From Streptomyces subrutilus (lineage in GTDB: Bacteria > Actinomycetota > Actinomycetes > Streptomycetales > Streptomycetaceae), in NCBI RefSeq assembly GCF_008704535.1, contig NZ_CP023701.1, positions 6,490,001-6,554,000 of the forward strand: 64,000 nucleotides of DNA, given 5' to 3'. The notes beneath the pieces were generated by a model. It had not been told where the DNA came from and did no database searches. It worked only from the letters and a program-made list of their open reading frames with translations. Below are positions 1 to 7,978 of this stretch, one piece after another. The translations under genes were made by a program, and so were the position numbers. Each line of letters opens with the position of its first letter. The stretch's first letter is position 1.

Positions 1-2714
1 CCCCGGGCGGCGAGGTGCTTCTCCAGGATCCTGGCCATCGCCACGTACTGGGTGAAGACGAGGACCGATCCGCCTTCGGACAGGATCGTGTCGAGGAGCT
101 CGTCGAGGAGTTCGAGCTTGCCGGAGCGGGCGCCGGCCGCGTCGCGCGTGTACTGGGCGGGGTGGTTGCAGACCTGCTTGAGGGAGGTCAGCAGTTTGAC
201 CACCAGGCCCCGCCGCTCCATGCCGTCCGCCTCGGAGATCGAGGCCAGCGTCTCGCGCACGACGGCCTCGTAGAGCCCGGCCTGGGCGGGGCTGAGTGTG
301 ACGGCGTGGTCGGTCTCGGTCTTGGGCGGCAGCTCGGGTGCGATGCCCGGGTCGGACTTCCGGCGGCGCAGCAGGAACGGCCGGACGAGCGAGGCCAGCC
401 GGGCCGCGGCCTGCGGGTCGCGGCCGCTCTCGACGGGTTCGGCGTAGCGGGTGCGGAAGGCGCCGAGGCGGCCGAGGAGGCCGGGGGTGGTCCAGTCGAG
501 CACGGCCCACAGCTCGGAGAGGTTGTTCTCCACGGGAGTGCCGGTGAGGGCGACGCGGGCCGGGGCGGGGATGGTGCGCAGGGCCTTGGCGGTGGAGGAA
601 CGCGGGTTCTTGACGTGCTGGGCCTCGTCGGCGACGACCATGCCCCAGGTGACGGCGGCGAGTTCGGGTGCGTCCACGCGCATCGTGCCGTAGGTGGTGA
701 GGACGAAGCCGTCGAGCGGGCCGGCGGGACGGGCGGTGTCCGTGTGGCTGCTGGGGGCGGTGAGGCTGCGGCCCGGGCCGTGGTAGCGCCGTACGGGTGT
801 CCCGGGGGCGAACTTCTCGATCTCCCGCTGCCAGTTGCCCAGCAGCGAGGCCGGGCACACGACGAGGGTGGGCCCGGCGGTGGCGGGCTGCCCGGGGCCG
901 TTGCGGTGCAGGTGCAGGGCGATGAGGGTGACCGTCTTGCCGAGGCCCATGTCGTCGGCCAGGCAGGCGCCGAGGCCGAGCGAGGTCATCCGGGCCAGCC
1001 AGCGCAGGCCGCTCAGCTGGTAGTCGCGCAGGGTGGCGCGCAGCGCGGGCGGGGCCTCGGGGCCCTCGTCCCGCGACGGATCGGCGGTGAGCCGCGCCCG
1101 CAGCCCCTCCAGCGCCCCGGTGGCCTCCACGTCCACGCACCGGCCGTCGAGTTCGGCCGTCCCGGTGAGTACGGCGGCCAGCGCGTCCGCGGCGGGGAGC
1201 TCGCGGCCCTGCCGGGCACGGGCCCGGCGGGCCTCGGCCGGATCGACCAGCACCCACCGGTCGCGCAGCCGGACGAGGGGCCGGTTCGCCTCGGCGAGCC
1301 GGTCGAGCTCGGCGGCGGTGAGGTCGCCGTTCCGGTCGCCGAGGGAGTGGCGCCAGCCGAGGGAGAGCAGGGCGCCGGGGGAGAGCAGTCCGGAGGGGGA
1401 GCCGGGGGCGGCCGCGGCGGCCGGGGCGCCGATCACGGCGCGGGCGGTGAGCGTACGGGCGAACCCGCGGGGCCAGTGCACCTGCACCCCCTCGGCGGCG
1501 AGCTCGCGGGAGACGGCCCCGAGCAGTTCCGAGACCTCTTCGGGGGCGAGGTCCACGGAGTCCGGGACGGCGGCGCCGAGCAGCGGTGCGAGCGGCGGCC
1601 AGAGCCGGGCGGCGCGGCGCAGCGCGCGCAGGGCGTCCATCCGGGCGCGGGGCGGGAAGGCGGCGGCCGTTTCGGCGGCACCGGCCCAGACGTCGGCCGC
1701 GTCGGCGACGAGCGCGGTGTCGGCCAGGCCGTGCATCTGCAGGACGGCGCGGAACGACGCGTCGGCGCCGGGGTCGTCGAGGGCGTCTGCGGCAGGGACG
1801 GCGTCGGTGTCGGCGGCGTTGTCTGCATCGGTGTCCGCGCCGGTGTCCGCGGCCGTGTGGGGGGCGTCGGGAGGGCCGGCGGCGAGGGAGGGGCCGGGGG
1901 AGGCGGGTGCGTGGTCGATCTCGATCCGCAGGGAGATCCGCACGCCCGCGTCGTGGTGGGCGGCGACTTCGGCGGCCCAGTCGGCCAGCGCGGGACGGGG
2001 CCGGGGCGCGCGGTCGGCGTAGGCGGGGCCGCCGGCCGCCACGGGAGCGGCGGGCGAGCGGGGAAGGGTGTCGGCCACGGCGTCGAGGAAGGCGTGCAGC
2101 AGCGGCTGCGGCGCGGGCAGCCGGGGCGGCCCTTCGCCGGCCAGCGGTACGCAGTGTGCCTCGGGCGGCATGGCGGCCGCCAAGGCCCGGATCTCGTCGA
2201 GGTCGGCGGGCTCCAGGGGGCCGGCCCGCCAGGTGTCGTGGCCCGCGGGACTCAGGCCCGGCAGCAGCAGCCCGCGGGCCGTGAACCGCAGCGCGAGAAG
2301 GGCGGCGGCGCCCCAGAAGACGGTGGCGGGTCGGGGATCGCCGGGACCTTGGCCCGGGTCGGGCGCGGTGCGTGGGGCGCGCGCGTGGGCGCGGGCCCGC
2401 GCACGGGTGAGCACGGGGAGGGCCTCGCCGACGGGCAGCACGAACGCGGTGACGCTGGTGCGGCGCAGGTCGGGGGTGATGAGGGTGAGCTCCTCGAAGG
2501 CGCCGCCGGGGAAGAGGACACCGGGGCCGGTGCCGGGCGGCCGCCCACCGCCACCGCCACCGCCACCGGGCGTGGTCCGGATCCCGGCTCCGATCCGCGG
2601 AGCTTCACCATCCGGTTGCCAGAACCCGATCCGGCCGGTCCGTGCGGGCTCGCCGGGAAGGAAGACGGCGGAGCAGCGGACGAGGTCCTGGAGACCGGAG
2701 GTTTCGGAGAGCAC
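1..2714 (-). CDS. SNF2-family DEAD/DEAH helicase, C-terminus cut off by window edge
   Basis: Swi2/Snf2-type DNA-dependent ATPase, of the large single-chain form common in actinomycetes; it probably remodels protein-DNA complexes during repair or recombination, but the exact substrate is unknown. About 904 residues are visible. The N-terminal 550 residues are a poorly conserved SNF2-associated region containing an eight-glycine run near residue 50. Walker A (ADDMGLGKT) lies near residue 585, the Walker B DEAQ box (VVADEAQHVKN) near 695, and the SGKLELLDELL/VLVFTQY segment near 870-890 opens the second RecA lobe. Motifs V and VI fall outside the window. The start is taken as GTG at 2714 because GAGG sits five bases upstream and no better in-frame start follows. 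It is transcribed away from the small membrane-protein gene at 2897. The family call is firm; the biological role is not. Confidence 0.88.
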   Translation of the reverse strand, partial: MLSETSGLQDLVRCSAVFLPGEPARTGRIGFWQPDGEAPRIGAGIRTTPGGGGGGGGRPPGTGPGVLFPGGAFEELTLITPDLRRTSVTAFVLPVGEALPVLTRARARAHARAPRTAPDPGQGPGDPRPATVFWGAAALLALRFTARGLLLPGLSPAGHDTWRAGPLEPADLDEIRALAAAMPPEAHCVPLAGEGPPRLPAPQPLLHAFLDAVADTLPRSPAAPVAAGGPAYADRAPRPRPALADWAAEVAAHHDAGVRISLRIEIDHAPASPGPSLAAGPPDAPHTAADTGADTDADNAADTDAVPAADALDDPGADASFRAVLQMHGLADTALVADAADVWAGAAETAAAFPPRARMDALRALRRAARLWPPLAPLLGAAVPDSVDLAPEEVSELLGAVSRELAAEGVQVHWPRGFARTLTARAVIGAPAAAAAPGSPSGLLSPGALLSLGWRHSLGDRNGDLTAAELDRLAEANRPLVRLRDRWVLVDPAEARRARARQGRELPAADALAAVLTGTAELDGRCVDVEATGALEGLRARLTADPSRDEGPEAPPALRATLRDYQLSGLRWLARMTSLGLGACLADDMGLGKTVTLIALHLHRNGPGQPATAGPTLVVCPASLLGNWQREIEKFAPGTPVRRYHGPGRSLTAPSSHTDTARPAGPLDGFVLTTYGTMRVDAPELAAVTWGMVVADEAQHVKNPRSSTAKALRTIPAPARVALTGTPVENNLSELWAVLDWTTPGLLGRLGAFRTRYAEPVESGRDPQAAARLASLVRPFLLRRRKSDPGIAPELPPKTETDHAVTLSPAQAGLYEAVVRETLASISEADGMERRGLVVKLLTSLKQVCNHPAQYTRDAAGARSGKLELLDELLDTILSEGGSVLVFTQYVAMARILEKHLAAR

Positions 2715-2896
2715 GCATTCCTCAAACTTGACTACCGGGTACGGGGTGGCCGAGAGTATCCCACCCGAACCGCCGCCCGGACCGGTCCGCGCCGTGACCC
2801 GGGTCACTTCGCGGGCCGTCCGGGTGTCGGGGAACGCACGCCCGCGACGGCGCGTTGAGGGGGGGAGTGGTCGACGACACAAGGAGGTGTCCGCAG

Positions 2897-3079
2897 GTGT
2901 CAACGAGCGGAAAGGTCGCGGTTGCCGGAGTCGTGGCAGCCATCGTGTTGTTCTGGTCCGTCGGATTCTGGGCGGGCCTGCTGGTCCTCATCGGCGTCCC
3001 CGCCGCCGCCTACCTCCTGCTGGACTCCTCCCAGCGCCGTCGGCTGCGGGGTGTGTCCAGGAAGCGGATCGGCCGCTGA
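2897..3079 (+). CDS. small membrane protein, unknown function
   Basis: Sixty-residue protein with two closely spaced hydrophobic segments (roughly residues 6-22 and 24-40) and a basic C-terminal tail (SQRRRLRGVSRKRIGR), the pattern of a small inner-membrane protein with a cytoplasmic tail. GTG at 2897 is chosen because a perfect Shine-Dalgarno AAGGAGGT lies at 2881-2888 with eight bases of spacing; a longer frame opening near 2855 has no comparable site. It is divergent from the SNF2 helicase and convergent with the gene ending at 3187. I do not recognise a family and infer no function. Confidence 0.68.
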   Translation: MSTSGKVAVAGVVAAIVLFWSVGFWAGLLVLIGVPAAAYLLLDSSQRRRLRGVSRKRIGR

Positions 3080-3174
3080 CGGCGGCCCGGGAAGCCCGCG
3101 CGGGGCGAGAGCGGAGGCATCCGGGCCGGACCGTTGCGGGCCTCTCCCCCTGGCGGCCGCTCAGGGCCGCGGGT

Positions 3175-3197
3175 GCCCGGCCGGGCTCAGGCCGGGC
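3175..3197. terminator. hairpin between convergent genes
   Basis: Perfect 8-bp stem GCCCGGCC/GGCCGGGC with a 7-base loop. It overlaps the last codons of the minus-strand gene ending at 3187 and lies after the plus-strand membrane-protein gene, so it could terminate both. No U-tract is present, as is usual in this genus. Confidence 0.4.
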
Positions 3198-3975
3198 GCA
3201 CGGCCACGCGGTCCAGTGCCGCCAGCAGGTCCGGCAGTTCGGGCAGCCCGTCCGGCCCGTGCGGGGGAACCACGAGCACCTCGCCCGGCTCCTCGTCCAG
3301 CAGGACGAAGGCCGCGCCGCCGGTGCGCGCCACGAGCGACCAGCCGGCCCCGTCCGCCCGCAGCGTCCGCGCCCCCTCGCCCGCGAAGGACGACCGCACC
3401 CGGCCGGGTGGAGGCGCCGTACGGGCGTAGCCCGCCGCCTCTTCCAGGGCCCGGGCGAGTCCGGGGTGCGCGGCGGCCGCGGCGCCGCCGTCCCCCGCCA
3501 CCCGCTCGCTCCAGTCCGCCCATTCCCGGGCGACCTGGTCCGCCCCCATGCGCCGCTGCACCGGCCCCCAGGCCTCCGCGGAGGGCGGTGCCAGCGGCAC
3601 CCGCCCCGTACCGTCCGCACCCTGCTCCGGGTCGTGCGGCTCCGGGACGCCCGGAGCCGCCACCGACAGCTCCAGCGGCCACCCGGCCAACGAGACCACG
3701 ATCGACCGCTCGTCGGGCGACAGGTCGTACTCGATCCCGCAGTCCCAGGAGGCGATGGCCGCGGCCACGAGCGAGACGTCGTCCACGACGACCGTCCAGC
3801 GCGCGCCCTCCTCGTCCTGTCCCAGCACCAGTCCGTACCCCGCGCCCGACGGCCGCACGCCCAGCAGGGAGCAGGCCTCGGGGAAGTCGTCGCCCAGGAC
3901 GCCCGGGAACTGCGCGGGAGTCAACAGCACGGCGGTCAGCACGTACAGCGAGCCGCCATCCTCGTCGTCGGACAC
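3187..3975 (-). CDS. hypothetical protein, soluble, acidic
   Basis: A 262-residue soluble protein with no signal peptide or membrane segment and no motif I recognise. It is acidic (starts MSDDEDGG) and has two hydrophobic-core regions separated by a Pro/Gly-rich linker near residues 105-130: an N-terminal domain (SLYVLTAVLLTPAQFP, IVVSLAGWPLELS) and a C-terminal domain (FVLLDEEPGEVLVVPPHG, LPELPDLLAALDRVAV). This could be two related alpha/beta halves of a binding protein, but that is inference. The GTG start at 3975 follows GGGAGG at good spacing. It stands alone, convergent with the small membrane gene and divergent from the oxygenase at 4111. Confidence 0.72.
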   Translation of the reverse strand: MSDDEDGGSLYVLTAVLLTPAQFPGVLGDDFPEACSLLGVRPSGAGYGLVLGQDEEGARWTVVVDDVSLVAAAIASWDCGIEYDLSPDERSIVVSLAGWPLELSVAAPGVPEPHDPEQGADGTGRVPLAPPSAEAWGPVQRRMGADQVAREWADWSERVAGDGGAAAAAHPGLARALEEAAGYARTAPPPGRVRSSFAGEGARTLRADGAGWSLVARTGGAAFVLLDEEPGEVLVVPPHGPDGLPELPDLLAALDRVAVRPA

Positions 3976-4110
3976 GTGGCCTCCCGGTAGCTCTCTCGTC
4001 GGCGCACCCTAACCAGCGGGTAACCCGCCCGTCGAGAGCCCGCGGGGGGCGATTTCCAAGGGCGCTGCCTGCACGTAGAGTTGGGGACCCGCCACAGAAA
4101 GGGACATCCG

Positions 4111-5025
4111 GTGCAGCGTTACGACCGGCTGAGGGAGATCCTCCGGCTCGACCCCGACCGGGACTTCCTCGCCATCTACCGGCTCACCGCCACCTACGAG
4201 TTCCCCTGGGACTTCACCCGCGCCCTGGAGCTCGCCCTCTTCCGTACCTACGCCGTGCCCTCCATCGGCAGCCTGCTGGCCCGGACCGCCGAGTTCACCG
4301 ACCGTGCGCAGCGCCGCTACGACGACACCGCGCTGCTCCTCGACGCGGTCGTCGAGCACGGCTTCGAGAGCGACACCGCACGCACCGCGATCCGTCGCGT
4401 GAACCAGATGCACCGCAGCTACGACATCTCCAACGAGGAGATGCGCTACGTCCTGTCCACGTTCGTCGTCATCCCGGCGCGCTGGCTCGACGCCTACGGC
4501 TGGCGCCCGCTGACCCACCACGAGCGCCGGGCCGCCGCCCGCTACTACGCCACCCTCGGCCGCCACATGGGGATCACGGACATCCCCGACACCTTCGAGG
4601 AGTTCGAAGCCACCCTGGACGCGTACGAGAAGGCGTGGTTCGGCTGGGACGAGGGCGGCCGCAAGGTCGCCGACTCCACCCTCGACCTGATGGCCTCCTG
4701 GTATCCGGCGCCCCTCGCCCCCGCCGTCCGCGGCGCGGGCCGCGCCCTCCTGGACGACCCCCTGCTCGACGCCTTCCGCTACGACCGTCCGGACCCGCGC
4801 GTGCGGAGGCTGGTCCGCGGCGCCCTGCGCCTGCGCGGCCGCGCGGTACGGCTGCTCCCGCCGCGCGGGACCCCGCACTACGCGCGGCAGAACCGGGAGG
4901 TCAAGAGCTATCCCGGGGGCTACGACGTGGGCGAGCTCGGCACGTTCCCGCTGGCCGCGTCGGGCGGCTGCCCCGTGCCGCACCCCCGACGGCCGAGCGG
5001 AGCGGAGGCTCAGCCTCCGGCGTGA
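4111..5025 (+). CDS. MpaB-like oxygenase family protein (DUF2236)
   Basis: 304-residue member of the DUF2236 / ER-bound oxygenase MpaB / latex-clearing-protein catalytic fold, a helical haem-b protein family. The diagnostic central segment QMHRSYDISNEEMRYVLSTF begins at residue 99 and carries the conserved His (residue 101); it is followed by IPARWLDAYGWRPLTHHER. Upstream, the DFTRALELALFRTYAVPSIGSLL helix is typical of the family. GTG at 4111 is preferred over a frame opening at 4081 because GAAAGGGA precedes it and family members begin close to this RYDRL segment. Substrate is unknown: relatives cleave rubber or mycophenolate side chains, but most actinomycete copies are uncharacterised. 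It stands alone between divergent and convergent neighbours. Confidence 0.82.
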   Translation: MQRYDRLREILRLDPDRDFLAIYRLTATYEFPWDFTRALELALFRTYAVPSIGSLLARTAEFTDRAQRRYDDTALLLDAVVEHGFESDTARTAIRRVNQMHRSYDISNEEMRYVLSTFVVIPARWLDAYGWRPLTHHERRAAARYYATLGRHMGITDIPDTFEEFEATLDAYEKAWFGWDEGGRKVADSTLDLMASWYPAPLAPAVRGAGRALLDDPLLDAFRYDRPDPRVRRLVRGALRLRGRAVRLLPPRGTPHYARQNREVKSYPGGYDVGELGTFPLAASGGCPVPHPRRPSGAEAQPPA

Positions 5026-5085
5026 TCCCGGAGGCGTCCGCGAGTCCGGGGCGCGCGGCCCGCGTACCCGACGCGGCGGCCGGCG

Positions 5086-5123
5086 CGGCCCGCGCCGCTG
5101 CGCCCGGCCCGCGCCGCTGCGCC
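5086..5123. repeat. 19-bp perfect tandem duplication
   Basis: Two exact head-to-tail copies of CGGCCCGCGCCGCTGCGCC, at 5086-5104 and 5105-5123, in the 150-bp gap between the convergent oxygenase and methyltransferase genes. The rest of the gap is GC-rich with several short inverted repeats that may serve termination; no gene is apparent. Confidence 0.75.
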
Positions 5124-5175
5124 CGGGCCGGGCCGGCGGCCCGGGCGCCCGCCGGCCGTCTCGCGCCCGCCCGCC

Positions 5176-5775
5176 TCACGCCCGACGTACGGACAGCACC
5201 AGGAAACGGGCGTCCTCGTCGGCGTACGACACCAGGTCCCAGCCCGAACCGGCCAGCAGCGGGCGCAGGTTGTGCTCCGCGCGCAGGTCCTGCGAGGTCA
5301 GCTCGCGCCCGTGCCGGGCGGCGAGGGCGGCCCGCCCGATCGGGTGGAACAGTGCGAGCCGGCCGCCGGGGCGGACCACCCGGGCCAGCTCGCGCAGGTT
5401 CGCCCCCGGGTCGGGCAGGTGGGCGATCAACCCCGCCGCGAAGACCGCGTCCAACGCCCCGTCGCGCAACGGCAGCCGGGCCACGTCCGCCAGCAGCAGC
5501 GCTCCGTCCGCGGCCCGCCCGGCCCGCTGCGCGGCCGCCAGCATCTGCGGGGTCAGATCGGCGCCGAGCACCGCCCCGCCCGGCCCGACGGCCGCCCGCA
5601 GCGCGGGCAGGGCCCGTCCCGTGCCGCAGCCCGCGTCGAGCACCCGGTCCCCGGGCCGCAGTCCGGACTCGGCCACGGCGGCTGTGAAGGACGGCCCGTC
5701 TCCGGGGAACTTGCGGTCCCAGTCGGCGGCGCGCGGTCCGAAGAACTCCTGCACGTGCGTGTGGTCCTCGTTCAT
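5176..5775 (-). CDS. class I SAM-dependent methyltransferase
   Basis: 199-residue methyltransferase with the complete Rossmann SAM-binding signature: motif I VLDAGCGTG near residue 42, acidic loop GADLTPQML, motif II LLLADVARLPLRDGALDAVFAAGLIAHLPD, and motif III LARVVRPGGRLALFHP. The layout is UbiE/COQ5-like, but the acceptor is unknown. ATG at 5775 is preferred: an in-frame GTG at 5793 has no ribosome-binding site, whereas GGGAGA lies ten bases before the ATG. The ATG overlaps by ATGA the stop of a small open frame (5772-5984), which may point to translational coupling. Confidence 0.82.
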   Translation of the reverse strand: MNEDHTHVQEFFGPRAADWDRKFPGDGPSFTAAVAESGLRPGDRVLDAGCGTGRALPALRAAVGPGGAVLGADLTPQMLAAAQRAGRAADGALLLADVARLPLRDGALDAVFAAGLIAHLPDPGANLRELARVVRPGGRLALFHPIGRAALAARHGRELTSQDLRAEHNLRPLLAGSGWDLVSYADEDARFLVLSVRRA

Positions 5776-5975
5776 ACGCCCATGGTCTCCCACGGGTGCC
5801 GCCCCGCACGACGCGGGTGGTGCGCGCCCCGCACGACCCGAGGCTCCGGATCGTGTGCAATCCAGTACGCGGTGTGATCGAACGTGAACGTATCCCTGTC
5901 ATATTCCAGCACTTCCAGCGGCTTTCGGAACGCACCCCCTGTTCGCGACCTCACCCGGACTAGCGTCCGGTGGCC

Positions 5976-6074
5976 ATGGGACACCTGGGCATCCGGAGCA
6001 CGCCGCCTTCGTCGCCGCTGCCGTCGGCCGAGCGGATCGTGCGGGGCCTCGTCGAGGGACGGCGAGCGCTGTGA
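5976..6074 (+). CDS. 32-residue ORF coupled to the GTPase; possible CvnC remnant
   Basis: Thirty-two codons from ATG 5976 to TGA 6074, overlapping the GTPase start by GTGA, an arrangement typical of translationally coupled genes. The C-terminal half (AERIVRGLVEGRRAL) resembles the tail of DUF742 (CvnC) proteins, which normally precede the conservon GTPase with the same 4-bp overlap. I infer either a decayed cvnC whose N-terminal winged-helix portion was lost or a chance leader ORF. The ribosome-binding site is poor. Confidence that it is translated is low. Confidence 0.35.
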   Translation: MGHLGIRSTPPSSPLPSAERIVRGLVEGRRAL

Positions 6075-6817
6075 CGCGAGAACGCGGGGACGGGCGGCAC
6101 GGCGGCGTGGCCGGTGACGCGGTCGCCGACGGAGGGGAGGCCGAGCTCGAACCCACCGGAGGGCCCGACGCCGGACCTGGGACCCACCCCTCGGCCGGCT
6201 CCGTCGCCGATCCCGGAGACGAGGCGGATGCGGCCTCGCTCGCGTTGAAGATCCTGGTCGCGGGCGGCTTCGGGGTCGGCAAGACCACGCTCGTGGGCGC
6301 GGTGAGCGAGATCAGGCCGCTCAGGACGGAAGAGGTGCTCAGCGAGGCCGGCGAACTGGTCGACGACACGGCCGGGGTGGGCCGGAAGACCACCACGACG
6401 GTGGCCATGGACTTCGGTCGGATCACCATCCGGTCCGGTCTCGCCCTGTACCTGTTCGGAACGCCGGGGCAGGACCGCTTCTGGTTCCTGTGGGACGAAC
6501 TGGCGCGCGGGGCGCTCGGCGCGGTGGTCCTCGCCGACACGCGGCGGCTGGCGGACTGCTTCCCGGCGGTGGACTACTTCGAGCACCGGCGCATTCCGTT
6601 CGTGGTGGCCGTCAACCGCTTCACCGGGGAACGGAGTTACGGGGTGTGCGACGTGGCGCGGGCGCTGGACCTGGAGCAGGGCACACCGGTGCTGCTGTGC
6701 GACGCACGGGACCAGGAATCGGGCAGGGACGTGCTGATCAGGCTGGTCGAGTACGCGGGCAGGGTGTGCGCGGCGCGGCTGCTGGACTCGGTGGAGCCGC
6801 GGGCCGACTCGGTGTGA
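6071..6817 (+). CDS. conservon-type ATP/GTP-binding protein (CvnD-like)
   Basis: 248-residue small GTPase of the actinobacterial conservon family (CvnD), Ras-like in fold and thought to relay signals at the membrane with roadblock and DUF742 partners. After a disordered acidic N-terminal 58 residues come the P-loop GGFGVGKTT (residues 65-73), the switch-II equivalent LFGTPGQDRFWF (near 128-139) in place of DxxG, and VNRF in place of NKxD near residue 178. The LFGTPGQ signature is diagnostic of the family. GTG at 6071 overlaps the preceding small ORF. The usual sensor kinase (CvnA) and intact CvnC are missing here; a lone roadblock gene lies at 7428 beyond an opposite-strand gene, so the conservon appears broken up. 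Confidence 0.87.
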   Translation: MTRERGDGRHGGVAGDAVADGGEAELEPTGGPDAGPGTHPSAGSVADPGDEADAASLALKILVAGGFGVGKTTLVGAVSEIRPLRTEEVLSEAGELVDDTAGVGRKTTTTVAMDFGRITIRSGLALYLFGTPGQDRFWFLWDELARGALGAVVLADTRRLADCFPAVDYFEHRRIPFVVAVNRFTGERSYGVCDVARALDLEQGTPVLLCDARDQESGRDVLIRLVEYAGRVCAARLLDSVEPRADSV

Positions 6818-6883
6818 GCCGGCCCGCGGGCGCGGGACGGGGAGGGAGGAGGCGGAAGCCGGGGGCGGCGACGGGGGCGACGC

Positions 6884-7321
6884 TCAGTCGGCGACGCCGG
6901 CGGTGGCGATCACCTTGTCGATCCGGACCCGGACGAGGAGTTCCCCCGGGACGGCGTTGCGGCGGCCGAAGGCCTCGGCGCGCTCCTCGCCCATGTAGCG
7001 GGCGCCGATCCGGGTCGCCCAGGCCAGCATCTCGTCCGCGCCGTCCGCGTGCCCGCTGATCTCGGCGCGTCCCTGGAGGACCACGTACGAGAAGGGCGGC
7101 CGGTCGTCGTCCACGCAGAGCGCGACCCTGCCGTCCCGGGCGAGGTTGCGGCCCTTGACCGTGTCCTCGCCGGTGTTGAACACGAAGGAGTCGCCGTCCA
7201 GCACGAACCAGACGGGAGCGATGTGCGGGCTGCCGTCCGCGCGGACGGTGGACAGCTTTCCGGTACGGGTGGAACGGGAGACGAATGCCCGCCATTCCTC
7301 TTCAGTCATCTTCTTCGCCAT
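6884..7321 (-). CDS. PPOX-class F420/FMN-dependent enzyme
   Basis: 145-residue split-barrel protein of the pyridoxamine-5'-phosphate-oxidase-like family. The order is typical of the small actinobacterial PPOX/F420 group: RTGKLSTVRADGSPHIAPVWFVLDGD, then VKGRNLARDGRVALCVDDD, then VVLQGRAEI and the closing VRIDKVIAT strand. Such enzymes reduce or oxidise small substrates using F420 or flavin; the substrate here cannot be predicted. AAGGAGG lies eight bases before the ATG at 7321, so the start is secure. It sits between the GTPase and roadblock genes on the opposite strand, interrupting what would otherwise be a conservon. Confidence 0.85.
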   Translation of the reverse strand: MAKKMTEEEWRAFVSRSTRTGKLSTVRADGSPHIAPVWFVLDGDSFVFNTGEDTVKGRNLARDGRVALCVDDDRPPFSYVVLQGRAEISGHADGADEMLAWATRIGARYMGEERAEAFGRRNAVPGELLVRVRIDKVIATAGVAD

Positions 7322-7427
7322 GGGGACATCCTCCTTGCCGGAAAGGCACTGGTGGGGAAGGCTTGCGGCACGACTACGCGGGGTGGGGCGCGGCCACGTC
7401 GGCAGCGTCTACGGGGAGGGACTCGAA

Positions 7428-7826
7428 ATGGCACTGGACAAGCAGCTCGACTGGCTGCTGGACGACCTGACGCGCAGGGTCCAGCAGGTGAGGCACGCGG
7501 TGGTGCTGTCCAACGACGGCCTGGTGACGGGCGCCAGCGCGGGCTTGGCGCGCGAGGACGCGGAGCACCTGGCGGCGGTCGCGGCCGGTCTGCAGAGCCT
7601 GGCCAAGGGGTCGGGCCGGCACTTCCGGGCCGGTGAGGTCCGCCAGACCATGGTCGAGTACGACGAGGGGGTGCTGTTCGTCATGGCGGCGGGAGCGGGC
7701 AGTTGTCTGTGCGTGCTGAGCGCTTCCGAAGCGGACATCGGCCAGGTCGCGTACGAGATGACGCTGCTGGTCAACCGGGTCGGCGAACATCTGGGTGTCG
7801 CGGAGCGGCGGACGACGGGCGGGTGA
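7428..7826 (+). CDS. roadblock/LC7-domain protein (CvnB-like)
   Basis: 132-residue roadblock/LC7 domain protein. MALDKQLDWLLDDLTRRVQQVRHAVVLSNDGLVTGASAGL at the start and the AGEVRQTMVEYDEGVLFVMAAGAGSCL strands match CvnB proteins, which dimerise and modulate partner GTPases. GGGGAGGG precedes the ATG at suitable spacing. It is separated from the conservon GTPase by a PPOX gene on the other strand, so it probably has its own promoter; whether it still partners the GTPase at 6071 is an inference from proximity. Confidence 0.88.
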   Translation: MALDKQLDWLLDDLTRRVQQVRHAVVLSNDGLVTGASAGLAREDAEHLAAVAAGLQSLAKGSGRHFRAGEVRQTMVEYDEGVLFVMAAGAGSCLCVLSASEADIGQVAYEMTLLVNRVGEHLGVAERRTTGG

Positions 7827-7978
7827 CGCGGCTGACGGCGCGGCTGGCGCGGCTGGCGCGGGTCCGGGCGGCTGACCGGGGGCCGGCGGCGGGAGTTGTC
7901 CACAGGCCTCGCCGGGTTTCGTGGCACTGAGTTACGTTCTTCACGGAGAGTGATTGTCGCTCGTGGGGGAGGAACGTG

